Assembly: GCA_022824495.1 (NCBI GenBank)
Contig: JAJDZU010000003.1
Location: 1 to 64,000 of the forward strand
Reading direction: 5' to 3'
DNA: 64,000 nt
Source of the DNA: Chloroflexota bacterium
Lineage (GTDB): Bacteria; Chloroflexota; UBA11872
The notes under the pieces were generated by a model that saw nothing but the letters and a program-made list of their open reading frames with translations, had not been told where the DNA came from and made no database searches. A program made the position numbers and the translations under genes. Below are positions 40,642 through 49,021 of this stretch, piece by piece; position 1 is the first letter of the stretch, and every line of letters starts with the position of its first letter.

Positions 40642-42563
40642 CAGAGCCGCTGATCCGGTGAAATGAAGTCTGGGCGTTCCTGCGGCAGAGGCGGCATGTC
40701 GCCGGTCATCAGGTAGTCCACGATGTCCCGCGCGATTGGCGCTGCGGCGAAGGAGCCTTCGCCACCGTCGCGCACGAGGACCGCAAATGCGTATTGCGGC
40801 TGTTCAGCTGGCGCGTATCCGGCAAACCAGGCGTGGCTGGGCAGGCGACCTTCAGCATCGCGCAGCCCGCTGTATTCGGCGGTGCCCGTCTTACCGGCCA
40901 CGACCGTATGCGACGAGCGCGCACGCGGACCCGTGCCTGAGGGTTCATTGACGGCACGGTAGAGGCCTGACTGAAGCAGGCGCAGGTGGTCGTCGCTGAT
41001 CGGCAATACGCTGCGAACCCGCGGCGCCGTGCGTTCGGCCACGTTGCCATGCTGGTCGAGCATGCGGTCGATCAAGCGCGGACGCATGACCCGTCCGCCG
41101 TTGCCGATGGCGGCGTACATGCTGGCGATCTGCAGGGGTGTCACCTGAACAAGGCCCTGGCCGATTGCCGCGTGGTAGGTATCGCCGGTTACCCACGGCT
41201 GTTGCAGGTTCTTGTTCTTCCATTCCGAGGTTGGGACGAGACCGGATGCCTCGCCCGGGAGATCGATTCCGGTCCGTTCGCCGAATCCGAAGGATCGCTC
41301 GAACTCGGCAAGACGGCGGTTGCCAAGTCCCTGAAGCCGCGTATAGGGATTGCCGCCGGAGACGTTATAGAAGTAGATGTTGCAAGACTCGGCGATGGCG
41401 CGTTCGAGGTCGACGAGCCCGTGGCCCTGGGGCAACCAGTCATCGAACGCCCAGCCGCTGGGCAAGATCAAGCGCCCGCCGCAGTGAATCTTGCTTTGCG
41501 GCAGAACCACACCTGCTTCCAAGGCGCCGCTGGCGGCGATGACTTTGTAGGTTGAGCCTGGGGGATACAGGCCGGAGATTGCGTGGTTGATCAGCGGCCG
41601 GCGAGGGTCGCTGACCAGCAGCGCGAAGCTCTCGGACGAAGCGCCGCGGGTGAAGATGTTGCTGTCGTAATCGGGCAGGCTCACCATTGCGACCACGTCG
41701 CCGGAGTCCGGGCGGAGCACAACCGCGGCGCCGGCGCCGCGATCGCGGAGGGCGAGATGGCGGGCCAGGATTTCGCGAATGGCCTTTTGTTCGTTCAATG
41801 CGATGGTGAGGACGGCGTGCTGGCCAACCTGCGGCGGTCTGAACGACAGCTCGTTAAGCGTGCGACCAAAGGCATCAGCTTCCAGCCGCTGTTCGCCGTC
41901 CCGGCCGCGAAGTTGGGTCTGCAAGCTGCGTTCAACACCCGCGAGGCCGATGTCTTCGTCGAACCGCACGCCCTGGCGACGATAGCCTTCAACTTCCTCG
42001 GCCGGGATTGGTCCGGTGAAGCCCAGGATGTGGCCGAACACGTCACCATGCGCGTATTCACGCCGGGTGCCCGTGCGCACGATGATTCCGGGAAGATCGT
42101 GCCGGCGTTCTTCGATTGTGAGGGCCGATTCGCGCGGCACGGCGCGCGCCAGCCGCGCGGGCGTGTCCGGGGTCGTCCGCGCCTGATTCAGCTTGAACTG
42201 AAGGTCTTCCAAGCGCTCGCCCGACAAGACAGCCAGGTTGGCAAGCACGGGTCCTTCGCGCTCGGGCGGAAGATCGCCGGGACGCAGCCAGACGCTGAAG
42301 ACCGGAGCGTTCGCGACGAGCGGCTCGCGGTTACGGTCGAAGATCAGCCCGCGAAGGGGCTGGATAGGTCGCGTACGGGCGCGGTTTTGCGCTGCCTGCA
42401 CCCGGTAGGTGTCGGACTCGACAACTTGAAGCTGCCAGAGGCGGGCGGCCAGCGCGGTGTTACCGGCTATCGCGGCACCGCCGAGGAGCAGCGTGCGACG
42501 GGTGCCGCTGATGCGCGGCTGTCCGGCCCCGGTCCTGGCCGCCGGGCGTGGATGCGCCTCCAA
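40641..42563 (-). CDS. mrdA: Penicillin-binding protein 2 (elongation transpeptidase)
   Basis: This class B PBP, anchored by one TM helix (LLLGGAAIAGNTALAARLW, residues about 25-43), crosslinks peptidoglycan with RodA. The dimerisation region includes PIQPLRGLIFDRNREPLVAN. The transpeptidase has SxxK in PPGSTYKVIAASGALEAG, SxN in AESCNIYFYN and KTG in VVAGKTGTAEYSG. 640 residues. The start is TTG 42563, supported by a strong GGAGGA 5 bp before it (42569-42574). mreD is just upstream. Confidence 0.93.
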   Translation of the reverse strand: MEAHPRPAARTGAGQPRISGTRRTLLLGGAAIAGNTALAARLWQLQVVESDTYRVQAAQNRARTRPIQPLRGLIFDRNREPLVANAPVFSVWLRPGDLPPEREGPVLANLAVLSGERLEDLQFKLNQARTTPDTPARLARAVPRESALTIEERRHDLPGIIVRTGTRREYAHGDVFGHILGFTGPIPAEEVEGYRRQGVRFDEDIGLAGVERSLQTQLRGRDGEQRLEADAFGRTLNELSFRPPQVGQHAVLTIALNEQKAIREILARHLALRDRGAGAAVVLRPDSGDVVAMVSLPDYDSNIFTRGASSESFALLVSDPRRPLINHAISGLYPPGSTYKVIAASGALEAGVVLPQSKIHCGGRLILPSGWAFDDWLPQGHGLVDLERAIAESCNIYFYNVSGGNPYTRLQGLGNRRLAEFERSFGFGERTGIDLPGEASGLVPTSEWKNKNLQQPWVTGDTYHAAIGQGLVQVTPLQIASMYAAIGNGGRVMRPRLIDRMLDQHGNVAERTAPRVRSVLPISDDHLRLLQSGLYRAVNEPSGTGPRARSSHTVVAGKTGTAEYSGLRDAEGRLPSHAWFAGYAPAEQPQYAFAVLVRDGGEGSFAAAPIARDIVDYLMTGDMPPLPQERPDFISPDQRL

Positions 42564-42578
42564 GCGTGTCCTCCGTCG

Positions 42579-43160
42579 TTAGCGGAAATGGCCGCCGCGC
42601 GCGCGTCCCAGATAGCGTGCAGTGCTCTGCGGGCGAGTCCACTGGTCCACTAAACGTACAACCGGGTACAGCAGCGCGGTTGCTCCCGCATTGACCGCCA
42701 CGGCGCGCGGAAGGCGCTTCCAGACTTGCTCTCCCCAGTCTAATTCGAATCCCAGCCATTGCAGCGACAGAACCACGGCGGGGTAGTACAGCAGGGTGGC
42801 AGCCACACCGGCCAAAATGGGAAACACCACGTTGACTCGGTCGAATCGATGCCCCTGGCCACCGACGATGTAGACGATCAACGTGAAGATCAGGATGTTG
42901 ACGCCGACTGGCGCCGCCGAGAGCAGATCTATCAACAGTCCACCCAGAAAGCCCCAGTACAGCGCCCGGGAATCTTCGCTCACCATTACCAGAATTACTG
43001 CCGCCATCAGGACAAGCGACGGTCGAATGCCGGCTATGGCGAAGGAGGGAAAGACAGACGTCTGCAAGAGGCCCAACGTCAGAATGAGCAGCGTGGCAGC
43101 GATGGTGCCGATGCGTACCCGCCAGCCTCGGTGGGGCTGCGGGATTCTGGCGGCCATCAC
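42579..43160 (-). CDS. mreD: Rod-shape protein MreD
   Basis: The 193-residue integral membrane protein has five or six hydrophobic helices, e.g. IGTIAATLLILTLGLLQTSV and ILIFTLIVYIVGG. A central SRALYWGFLGGLLIDLLSAA is the most conserved MreD segment (W-G-F-x-x-G-L-x-x-D). It couples the MreB/MreC cytoskeleton to wall synthesis. Start GTG 43160 or ATG 43157, overlapping the mreC stop. Identified by fold and position between mreC and mrdA. Confidence 0.88.
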   Translation of the reverse strand: MMAARIPQPHRGWRVRIGTIAATLLILTLGLLQTSVFPSFAIAGIRPSLVLMAAVILVMVSEDSRALYWGFLGGLLIDLLSAAPVGVNILIFTLIVYIVGGQGHRFDRVNVVFPILAGVAATLLYYPAVVLSLQWLGFELDWGEQVWKRLPRAVAVNAGATALLYPVVRLVDQWTRPQSTARYLGRARGGHFR

Positions 43161-43981
43161 GACGAGCTCGGTGAGCGCCCAACCACGATCTGAACCACCC
43201 CCACGCGCTCGATTCTGACGAAGGGCTCAACCGCAGCTTCCCGAAACACACTTTCAGGGGATGTGAACACAGCGACTACCCGGCCGATGGGCAGACCGCG
43301 CGGGAATCCACCGCCAAGGCCCGACGTCACGACCAGGCTGCCGATTGAAAGGGGAGCGTCAGGCTCAATCCGAGTCAAGAGCAGACCGCCGTTTTCGTCG
43401 GCTTCAACGATGCCGTCGGCCTCGCCGTCGACTCCTTGGGCCAGGGCATTCACCACGCTGGATGTGCTCTGAACCGGCACGACGTTGGCTGATGTCGTCG
43501 AAACGCTCCGCACCCGTCCGGCCAGGCTTCCTTCGGCGAGTACGGCCATGCCGATCTGAATGCCGTCCGACGCGCCGCGGTCAATGATGAGGGTATCGAG
43601 CGTGTCGACGCTGTCCCGACCCGCGACCTGCGCAGTCAGCAGTGTGAACTCTGTGTTCTCGCGCTGGTAGTCGAGCGCCGCTCGCAATTCCTCGTTTTCT
43701 CGGCGCGTGGCCTCAACGTCAGCCGCGCTTGACCGCAGTCGTGCTACTTCCGCGCGAAGCGCCGCGTTCTCATTCCGCACTTCGTTGAATTGCTGTGCGT
43801 CCGCAATCGCGGCGGCGGCGCCAGACGCGGCGCTTGTCAGCGCGGAGCGAACCGGCGAAATGGCGGCCAGGACTGCTGTTTCCAGACCGGATCCGGCGCC
43901 CGTGTTTCGCAGAGTGGCCAGAATGAGGGCAGCCACAACCAGAACCAGGAGCAGGAGCACCGACCGCTGTCCGCCGCGCAT
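43157..43981 (-). CDS. mreC: Rod-shape protein MreC
   Basis: The 274-residue bitopic protein has an N-terminal TM helix (VLLLLVLVVAALILATL) and a coiled coil at about residues 60-100 (FNEVRNENAALRAEVARLRS). The periplasmic beta domain has LIIDRGASDGIQIGMAVLAE and the conserved LVVTSGLGGGFPRGLPIGRV near the C-terminus. It forms the scaffold around PBP2/RodA. ATG 43981, 11 bp after mreB. Confidence 0.92.
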   Translation of the reverse strand: MRGGQRSVLLLLVLVVAALILATLRNTGAGSGLETAVLAAISPVRSALTSAASGAAAAIADAQQFNEVRNENAALRAEVARLRSSAADVEATRRENEELRAALDYQRENTEFTLLTAQVAGRDSVDTLDTLIIDRGASDGIQIGMAVLAEGSLAGRVRSVSTTSANVVPVQSTSSVVNALAQGVDGEADGIVEADENGGLLLTRIEPDAPLSIGSLVVTSGLGGGFPRGLPIGRVVAVFTSPESVFREAAVEPFVRIERVGVVQIVVGRSPSSS

Positions 43982-43992
43982 CCTGTGTACGT

Positions 43993-45048
43993 CTACACGT
44001 AGGGCGCGGCGTTCTCGGCAACGAACACTTCGCGAAAAGCCTCGAGGTTGTGCAGGCAGGCGCCCGTGCCGCGCACTACGGCCTCAAGCGGGTTGTTGGC
44101 GATGTGCACGGGGATATCCGTTTCCTGCTCAATGCGCCGATCGAGCCCTCGCAGGAGTGCGCCGCCGCCGGCCACGGCGATTCCGTGTTCCATCACGTCG
44201 GCCAGCAACTCGGGAGGTGTGGCTTCAAGGGCGAGCTTGATGTTCTCGACGATTTCGGTGACCGGCCCGCTGATCGCCTCGCGGATCTGTCCTTCGGTGA
44301 GTTCGACCTGTCGTGGTAGTCCCGATTGCAGATCGCGTCCACGAACGACCGTGGTTTCTTCCTGGGGTCCCGGCGCAGCCGAGCCGATGGCAATCTTGCA
44401 TCCTTCCGCCGTGCGCTCGCCGATCAGGAGATTGTGAGCGTTTCGGCAGTAATCGACGATTTGCTCGTCAACTTCGTCGCCCGCAATTCGGATGCTGTGG
44501 CTGACCACCACGCCGCCGAGGGATATGACGGCAACTTCGGTGGTACCACCCCCGATGTCCACGATCATGCTGCCGCTCGCATCCTGGATCGGTTGCCCGG
44601 CGCCAATGGCGGCCGCCATGGGTTCTTCGATCAGGTAAACCTCGCGGGCGCCCGCCTGCAGGCTCGCTTCGTGTACCGCGCGTTTTTCGACTTCGGTGAC
44701 ACCGGATGGAACGCCCACGATGACGCGCGGTCGCGCGGCGATGGGCAGTTCGCCATGCACCTGGCCAATGAAGTACGACAGCATGGCGTGGACGGTATCG
44801 AAGTCGGCAATAACGCCGTCACGAAGCGGACGCGTGGCCACAATGTTGGTGGGTGTTCGGCCGACCATCTTCTTGGCCTCGGCACCAACAGCCAAGACGC
44901 GTGAGGTGTGCGTGTCGGTGGCGACGACCGACGGTTCCGCGAGCATAATGCCGCGGTCCTTGACATAAACAAGGGTGTTTGCCGTACCTAAGTCAATCCC
45001 GAGGTCGCGTGAGAAGAGCCCAAGCAGCGCGTTGAACGGTCCAAACAT
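43993..45048 (-). CDS. mreB: Rod-shape actin homologue MreB
   Basis: This bacterial actin organises elongation. It begins with a membrane-binding amphipathic end (FGPFNALLGLFSR), then phosphate-1 motif LGIDLGTANTLVYVKDRG. KKMVGRTPTNIVATRPLRDG, the interdomain IEEPMAAAIGAG, phosphate-2 MIVDIGGGTTEVAVISLGG and the adenosine motif GIAVAGGGALLRGLD follow. 352 residues. ATG 45048 is preferred to TTG 45051. First gene of mreB-mreC-mreD-mrdA-rodA-thrB; a 100-bp gap separates it from lon. Confidence 0.95.
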   Translation of the reverse strand: MFGPFNALLGLFSRDLGIDLGTANTLVYVKDRGIMLAEPSVVATDTHTSRVLAVGAEAKKMVGRTPTNIVATRPLRDGVIADFDTVHAMLSYFIGQVHGELPIAARPRVIVGVPSGVTEVEKRAVHEASLQAGAREVYLIEEPMAAAIGAGQPIQDASGSMIVDIGGGTTEVAVISLGGVVVSHSIRIAGDEVDEQIVDYCRNAHNLLIGERTAEGCKIAIGSAAPGPQEETTVVRGRDLQSGLPRQVELTEGQIREAISGPVTEIVENIKLALEATPPELLADVMEHGIAVAGGGALLRGLDRRIEQETDIPVHIANNPLEAVVRGTGACLHNLEAFREVFVAENAAPYV

Positions 45049-45148
45049 CAACGATTCCGGGAGGGAAGGGGCGCGGCGAACGCTGCCCGCGAGTCAGCAT
45101 AGCCGCATGGCGACCCGCGAGACGGTCCGACAGCGGCGGACAGGCGAG

Positions 45149-47563
45149 CTATCTGAAGTCTATGAGCGCGCTGTGCAGCGCTTCGTCAACCGTGGCGATT
45201 TCGATGAAGGTAATGTCCTGCCTGACGTAGCTGGGTAGTTCGGCGAGGTCTTGCCGGTTGCCTTGCGGCAAGAGGAACGTGCGAACCCCCGCCCGGTGTG
45301 CGCCGAGGACCTTGGGCTTAATGGCGCCGACCGGCAGAATTCGACCCTGCAGCGTGATCTCTCCGGTCAGCGTCAGATCGTGGCGGACTTGCTGGCGCGT
45401 CAGCGCTGAGATCAGCGCCACGACTACGGCAAGGCCGGCCGATGACCCATCCTTGGGCAACGCGCCTGATGGCACGTGCACGTGCACGTCGAGCTTGGCG
45501 AAGTCGTGATCGGTGCTGGCACGTCGGTCGAGCCACGCCCGAGCGTAGGTGAGCGCCGCGTGCGCCGACTCTTTCATCACACTGCCGAGCAGCCCCGTTA
45601 GCAGGATCTGCCCAGATCCTGGCGCCAGTGAGACCTCGACCGGCGAAAGGTCGCCCCCTGCCGGGGTATTGAAGACAGCCGTCGCCGCGCCGACGCTCGC
45701 CTCGGTCTCGGGCGCGCCGAAGCGGAATCGAGGCGGGCCAAGGGTGTCGGAAACGTCCCTGGAGCGAATGTTCCAGTTCCGTTCCTTGCGCTCGGCTCGC
45801 GCCAGCGCGCGTTTGCGTGCCACGGCCGCAATGGAGCGCGTCAGTCCCCGTACCCCGGCCTCGCGCGTGTACTCGCGGATGATTCGGGTCAGCGCGCCGC
45901 GTGTGAAGCGAATGGCGTCCGACTCCAGACCGTGCTGATCGAGCTCCCGTGGAACCAGAAATCGTTCGGCAATCGCCAGTTTCTCGTCCTCCACGTAGCC
46001 GGGTAGTTCGACGACCTCCATGCGGTCAATCAGTGCCGGCGGCAGACCATCCAGCGAGTTGGCCGTGGCAATGAAGATGACGCGGCTGAGGTCGTAGGGT
46101 ATCTCCAGGTAGTGGTCGCTGAATGCGGCGTTCTGCTCGGGATCGAGTACTTCGAGCAGGGCGGCCGAGGGATCGCCCCGGAAATCCACACCGAGCTTGT
46201 CGAGTTCGTCGATCATGAACACGGGATTCACGGTTCCCGCCTGTCGCATCATCTGGAGGATGCGACCGGGCATCGAACCGATGTATGTCATTCGGTGACC
46301 GCGGATTTCGGCTTCGTCGCGAACACCGCCAAGCGAAACCCGGACGAATTTTCGGGAGAGCGCCTGGGCGATCGACTGCCCGAGGCTGGTCTTGCCGACG
46401 CCGGGTGGACCGACAAAGCACAGAATCGGGCTGCGCGACTGTCGCGCCAGTCGTCGCACGGCAATGTACTCGAGGAGCCGCTCCTTGACTCGGTCGAGGC
46501 CGTGATGATGCGCGTCGAGAATCCGGGCCGCTCGTTTGATGTCCGTGTTGTCGCGGGTGCGCTTCTTCCAGGGAAGCTCTATCAGCCACTCCAGGTAGTT
46601 CCGAACCATGCTCGCTTCGGGTGATCCCGGCGGCATGGCGTTGAGACGCTCGATCTCTTTGAGTCCGCGCTCGATAACGGCCGTGGGATAGCGCCCGGCT
46701 TCCAGCTTGTCGCGAAACTCGCTGATCTCGGTGTTTTGCGCGCTGGTCTCGCCCAGTTCCTTCGTAATCGTCCGCAGCTGTTCGCGCAGGATGAACTCGC
46801 GCTGGTCCTTGTCCACTTCCTCGCGCACGTCGTCGCGGAGCTGGCGCTCCAGTTCCAGCACCCGAATCTCTTCCTCGAGGACGGTGTGCACAAGCCGAAG
46901 GCGCTCCGAGACTTCCCGAATCTCGAGCAATTCCTGTTGGGTGCCGTACACCAGGTTGAGCGAGGCCGCCACGATGTCGGCCAGCAATCCGGGCGTCTCC
47001 GCGTTCATCGCGCGGATATAGGCCTCGTCAGGCGTCGTGTCGTTGAGTTCCACCACGCTGTGAAACAGTTCCAGCGTCAGCGGCATCAGATCCCGGGCTT
47101 CGGCCGGTGCTTCGTTCAGCTCCTCCACAACCCATCCAATCGCCCGGATGAATGGGTGCTCGGAAACCGGGGTGATGGCTCGCACTCGTCGGATGCCTTC
47201 GGCCAGCACGCTGGTGCTTCCATCGGGCAACTTGAGCACGCGCGCGATTTTGGCTTCCGTTCCAACCTCGTGCAGATCGCTAAAGGTCACGGTCTCGGCG
47301 TCGGGATCGTGCTGACTGATGGCCAGGACGCGGCGGTCACGACTCAAGGCTTCCTCGATCGCGGCCAGGGACTGCTCGCGACCCACCACGAACGAATTCA
47401 CCGTATCGGGGATTGGGAACAGGGTTTCGCCGCGTAGGGGCAGCACGGGCAGGTCAACTTCGACGGGTCCGTCGTCGTGAGCGGCAGACGGTCCGGGCGC
47501 CGCAATCTCGTCGTGTTCCGGCGCCGCCCGCGGGTCCTCTCGCAGGACCGTGGTATCGGCCAT
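45149..47563 (-). CDS. lon: ATP-dependent protease Lon
   Basis: LonA is a hexameric AAA+ serine protease that degrades misfolded and regulatory proteins in the cytoplasm. Substrate-recognition domain at about 36-240 (LPVLPLRGETLFP), coiled coil, then Walker A GPPGVGKT at 385-392, Walker B PVFMIDELDKLG, sensor-1 FIATANSLDGLPPALIDRME and the protease domain with Ser708 in LPKDGSSAG and Lys751 in GAIKPKVLGAHRAG. 804 residues, complete. ATG 47563, 5 bp after the PHP gene, so the two share a transcript. No obvious HAIR-type heat-shock repeat seen upstream. Confidence 0.94.
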   Translation of the reverse strand: MADTTVLREDPRAAPEHDEIAAPGPSAAHDDGPVEVDLPVLPLRGETLFPIPDTVNSFVVGREQSLAAIEEALSRDRRVLAISQHDPDAETVTFSDLHEVGTEAKIARVLKLPDGSTSVLAEGIRRVRAITPVSEHPFIRAIGWVVEELNEAPAEARDLMPLTLELFHSVVELNDTTPDEAYIRAMNAETPGLLADIVAASLNLVYGTQQELLEIREVSERLRLVHTVLEEEIRVLELERQLRDDVREEVDKDQREFILREQLRTITKELGETSAQNTEISEFRDKLEAGRYPTAVIERGLKEIERLNAMPPGSPEASMVRNYLEWLIELPWKKRTRDNTDIKRAARILDAHHHGLDRVKERLLEYIAVRRLARQSRSPILCFVGPPGVGKTSLGQSIAQALSRKFVRVSLGGVRDEAEIRGHRMTYIGSMPGRILQMMRQAGTVNPVFMIDELDKLGVDFRGDPSAALLEVLDPEQNAAFSDHYLEIPYDLSRVIFIATANSLDGLPPALIDRMEVVELPGYVEDEKLAIAERFLVPRELDQHGLESDAIRFTRGALTRIIREYTREAGVRGLTRSIAAVARKRALARAERKERNWNIRSRDVSDTLGPPRFRFGAPETEASVGAATAVFNTPAGGDLSPVEVSLAPGSGQILLTGLLGSVMKESAHAALTYARAWLDRRASTDHDFAKLDVHVHVPSGALPKDGSSAGLAVVVALISALTRQQVRHDLTLTGEITLQGRILPVGAIKPKVLGAHRAGVRTFLLPQGNRQDLAELPSYVRQDITFIEIATVDEALHSALIDFR

Positions 47564-47568
47564 CAGGC

Positions 47569-48246
47569 TTAGGCGCCTTCCGCGATGGATCGACCCAGCC
47601 GAGCCAGGAGCTCAAGCGGATTGTCCACGAGCACCGTCTCGGTTTCATCGGCGTCCAGGCCGGCGCCGCGCGCAACGCGGCGGGCCAGCGCCTCGGTGAG
47701 AAGGTCGCCAGGTTCGTGTGCATCGCTGTTGACGAGGAGCTTCGCTCCCGCCTCTCGACAGACGTTGGCCACGTGGCCGTTGGTGAGGGAATGCCCGCGT
47801 CGGGCCGACAATTCAACAAACTTGCCGTTCTCGCGTGCGACGTGGCTTAGCTCTGGGCTGAGCAGCCCAGGATGCACCAGCGCGTGTACATATTCCGACT
47901 CCAGAGCCGCGCGGTTGGTGCCCGCGGCTACCGGCTCCACAATGGTCTCGCCGTGAACGGCGATGAACTCCGCGCCGGCCTCCGCGGCCATACGCGCCAC
48001 CCGGTCGATCGCGGCCGGAGGCACGTGGGTAAGCTCCACGCCGGCCAGCGCCACCATGTCCCAGGCCCTTTCCGCCTCCCGGCAATCGCGGGCCAGGGCC
48101 TCGACGAGACTCTGCACGTTCGCCGGGCTGGCGTGGTCGGTGATGGCTATGGCCGTGTAGCCCGAGACATGGCACCGGCGCAGCAGTTCTATTGGCGACA
48201 GAACGCCATCGCTGAGGAAGGTGTGGGTCTGAAAGTCAAAAAGCAT
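47569..48246 (-). CDS. PHP-domain phosphoesterase
   Basis: The 225-residue PHP-fold metallo-phosphoesterase has the metal-ligand motifs LFDFQTHTFLSDG (usual D-x-H-x-H, here Q-T-H-T-F), IAITDHAS, GVELTHVPP, FIAVHGETIVEP, YVHALVHPGLL and LLVNSDAHEPGD. Relatives include histidinol phosphatase and nucleic-acid-linked PHP enzymes; the substrate is not identifiable. ATG 48246 begins the domain; the longer frame upstream is not conserved. It is transcribed with lon and divergently from the Nudix gene. Confidence 0.82.
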   Translation of the reverse strand: MLFDFQTHTFLSDGVLSPIELLRRCHVSGYTAIAITDHASPANVQSLVEALARDCREAERAWDMVALAGVELTHVPPAAIDRVARMAAEAGAEFIAVHGETIVEPVAAGTNRAALESEYVHALVHPGLLSPELSHVARENGKFVELSARRGHSLTNGHVANVCREAGAKLLVNSDAHEPGDLLTEALARRVARGAGLDADETETVLVDNPLELLARLGRSIAEGA

Positions 48247-48453
48247 GGTTTCGGTGACCAGTGATTGGAATGGCGTCGTTCGCCACGTCGATTCTAGGGA
48301 GCCTGGGTGGTGGACTCCAACGCGGCGGATGGTCGGCTGTCGACGACGTAGCCAGGCTGCGGTCCCCACATAGGCAACCCGAGTGTGCGTTGCCGCGCGT
48401 AGTCCATAATCGGTGGCTGCGGGTGGGCGAGCACGAGTGGGGCAAACGCGCTG

Positions 48454-48930
48454 ATGGGCCTTGAGCAATATAACCAGGGCTACAACGTCGGGGTCGGCGG
48501 CGCCGTGGTCCGCGGCCGGTCCGTGCTGTTCGTCCGCCGCGCTTCGCGATATGGACGCGGCAACTGGCAAATCCCGGGCGGTTTCGTTGAACGCGACGAG
48601 ACGTTGGATACGGCTGTGGTGCGCGAGGTGCGCGAGGAAACCGGAGTGGAAGCCTCTGTCCAAGGAGTCTTGGCGGTTCGCAGCCGCCGGGATGCCACGA
48701 ATAGTACGTACGTCGTGTTTCTCATGCGGCCGGAGGCTGGCGAGCCCGTGCCCGGCGACGAAGTTGACCGAGCGGAGTATCTGACCCTGTCTGAACTGGA
48801 TGCGTTGGAACAGGTGCCCGAAATCAATCGCGCTATCGCCGCGCGAGCGCTTGGCGTCTCACGCAATCTTCTGTATCCGGCCGACGTGGACAATCCCCGA
48901 GGCGGGGAATATTGCCTGTTCCTGGGCTGA
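48454..48930 (+). CDS. Nudix hydrolase
   Basis: The 158-residue nucleoside-diphosphate-linked hydrolase has the Nudix box GGFVERDETLDTAVVREVRE followed by ETGVE (fits G-x5-E-x7-R-E-x2-E-E-x-G). The preceding strand VRRASRYGRGNWQIPGGF is typical of ADP-ribose/MutT-like members. The last 30 residues (LLYPADVDNPRGGEYCLFLG) are an extension not needed for the fold. The substrate cannot be assigned. Single gene, divergent from the PHP/lon pair. Confidence 0.88.
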   Translation: MGLEQYNQGYNVGVGGAVVRGRSVLFVRRASRYGRGNWQIPGGFVERDETLDTAVVREVREETGVEASVQGVLAVRSRRDATNSTYVVFLMRPEAGEPVPGDEVDRAEYLTLSELDALEQVPEINRAIAARALGVSRNLLYPADVDNPRGGEYCLFLG

Positions 48931-49021
48931 GCGCCCACTCGGCAGGATTCCCGACTCGGCCGCCAATGCTTGCCAAGACCAACACGACCGACTGCGGACG
49001 GCACGGAAAGGCGCTGGGTGA

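Noticed and set aside
48405-48410. CATAAT as -10 box for the Nudix gene
   Set aside because: No acceptable -35 at the right distance, and single hexamers are expected by chance.
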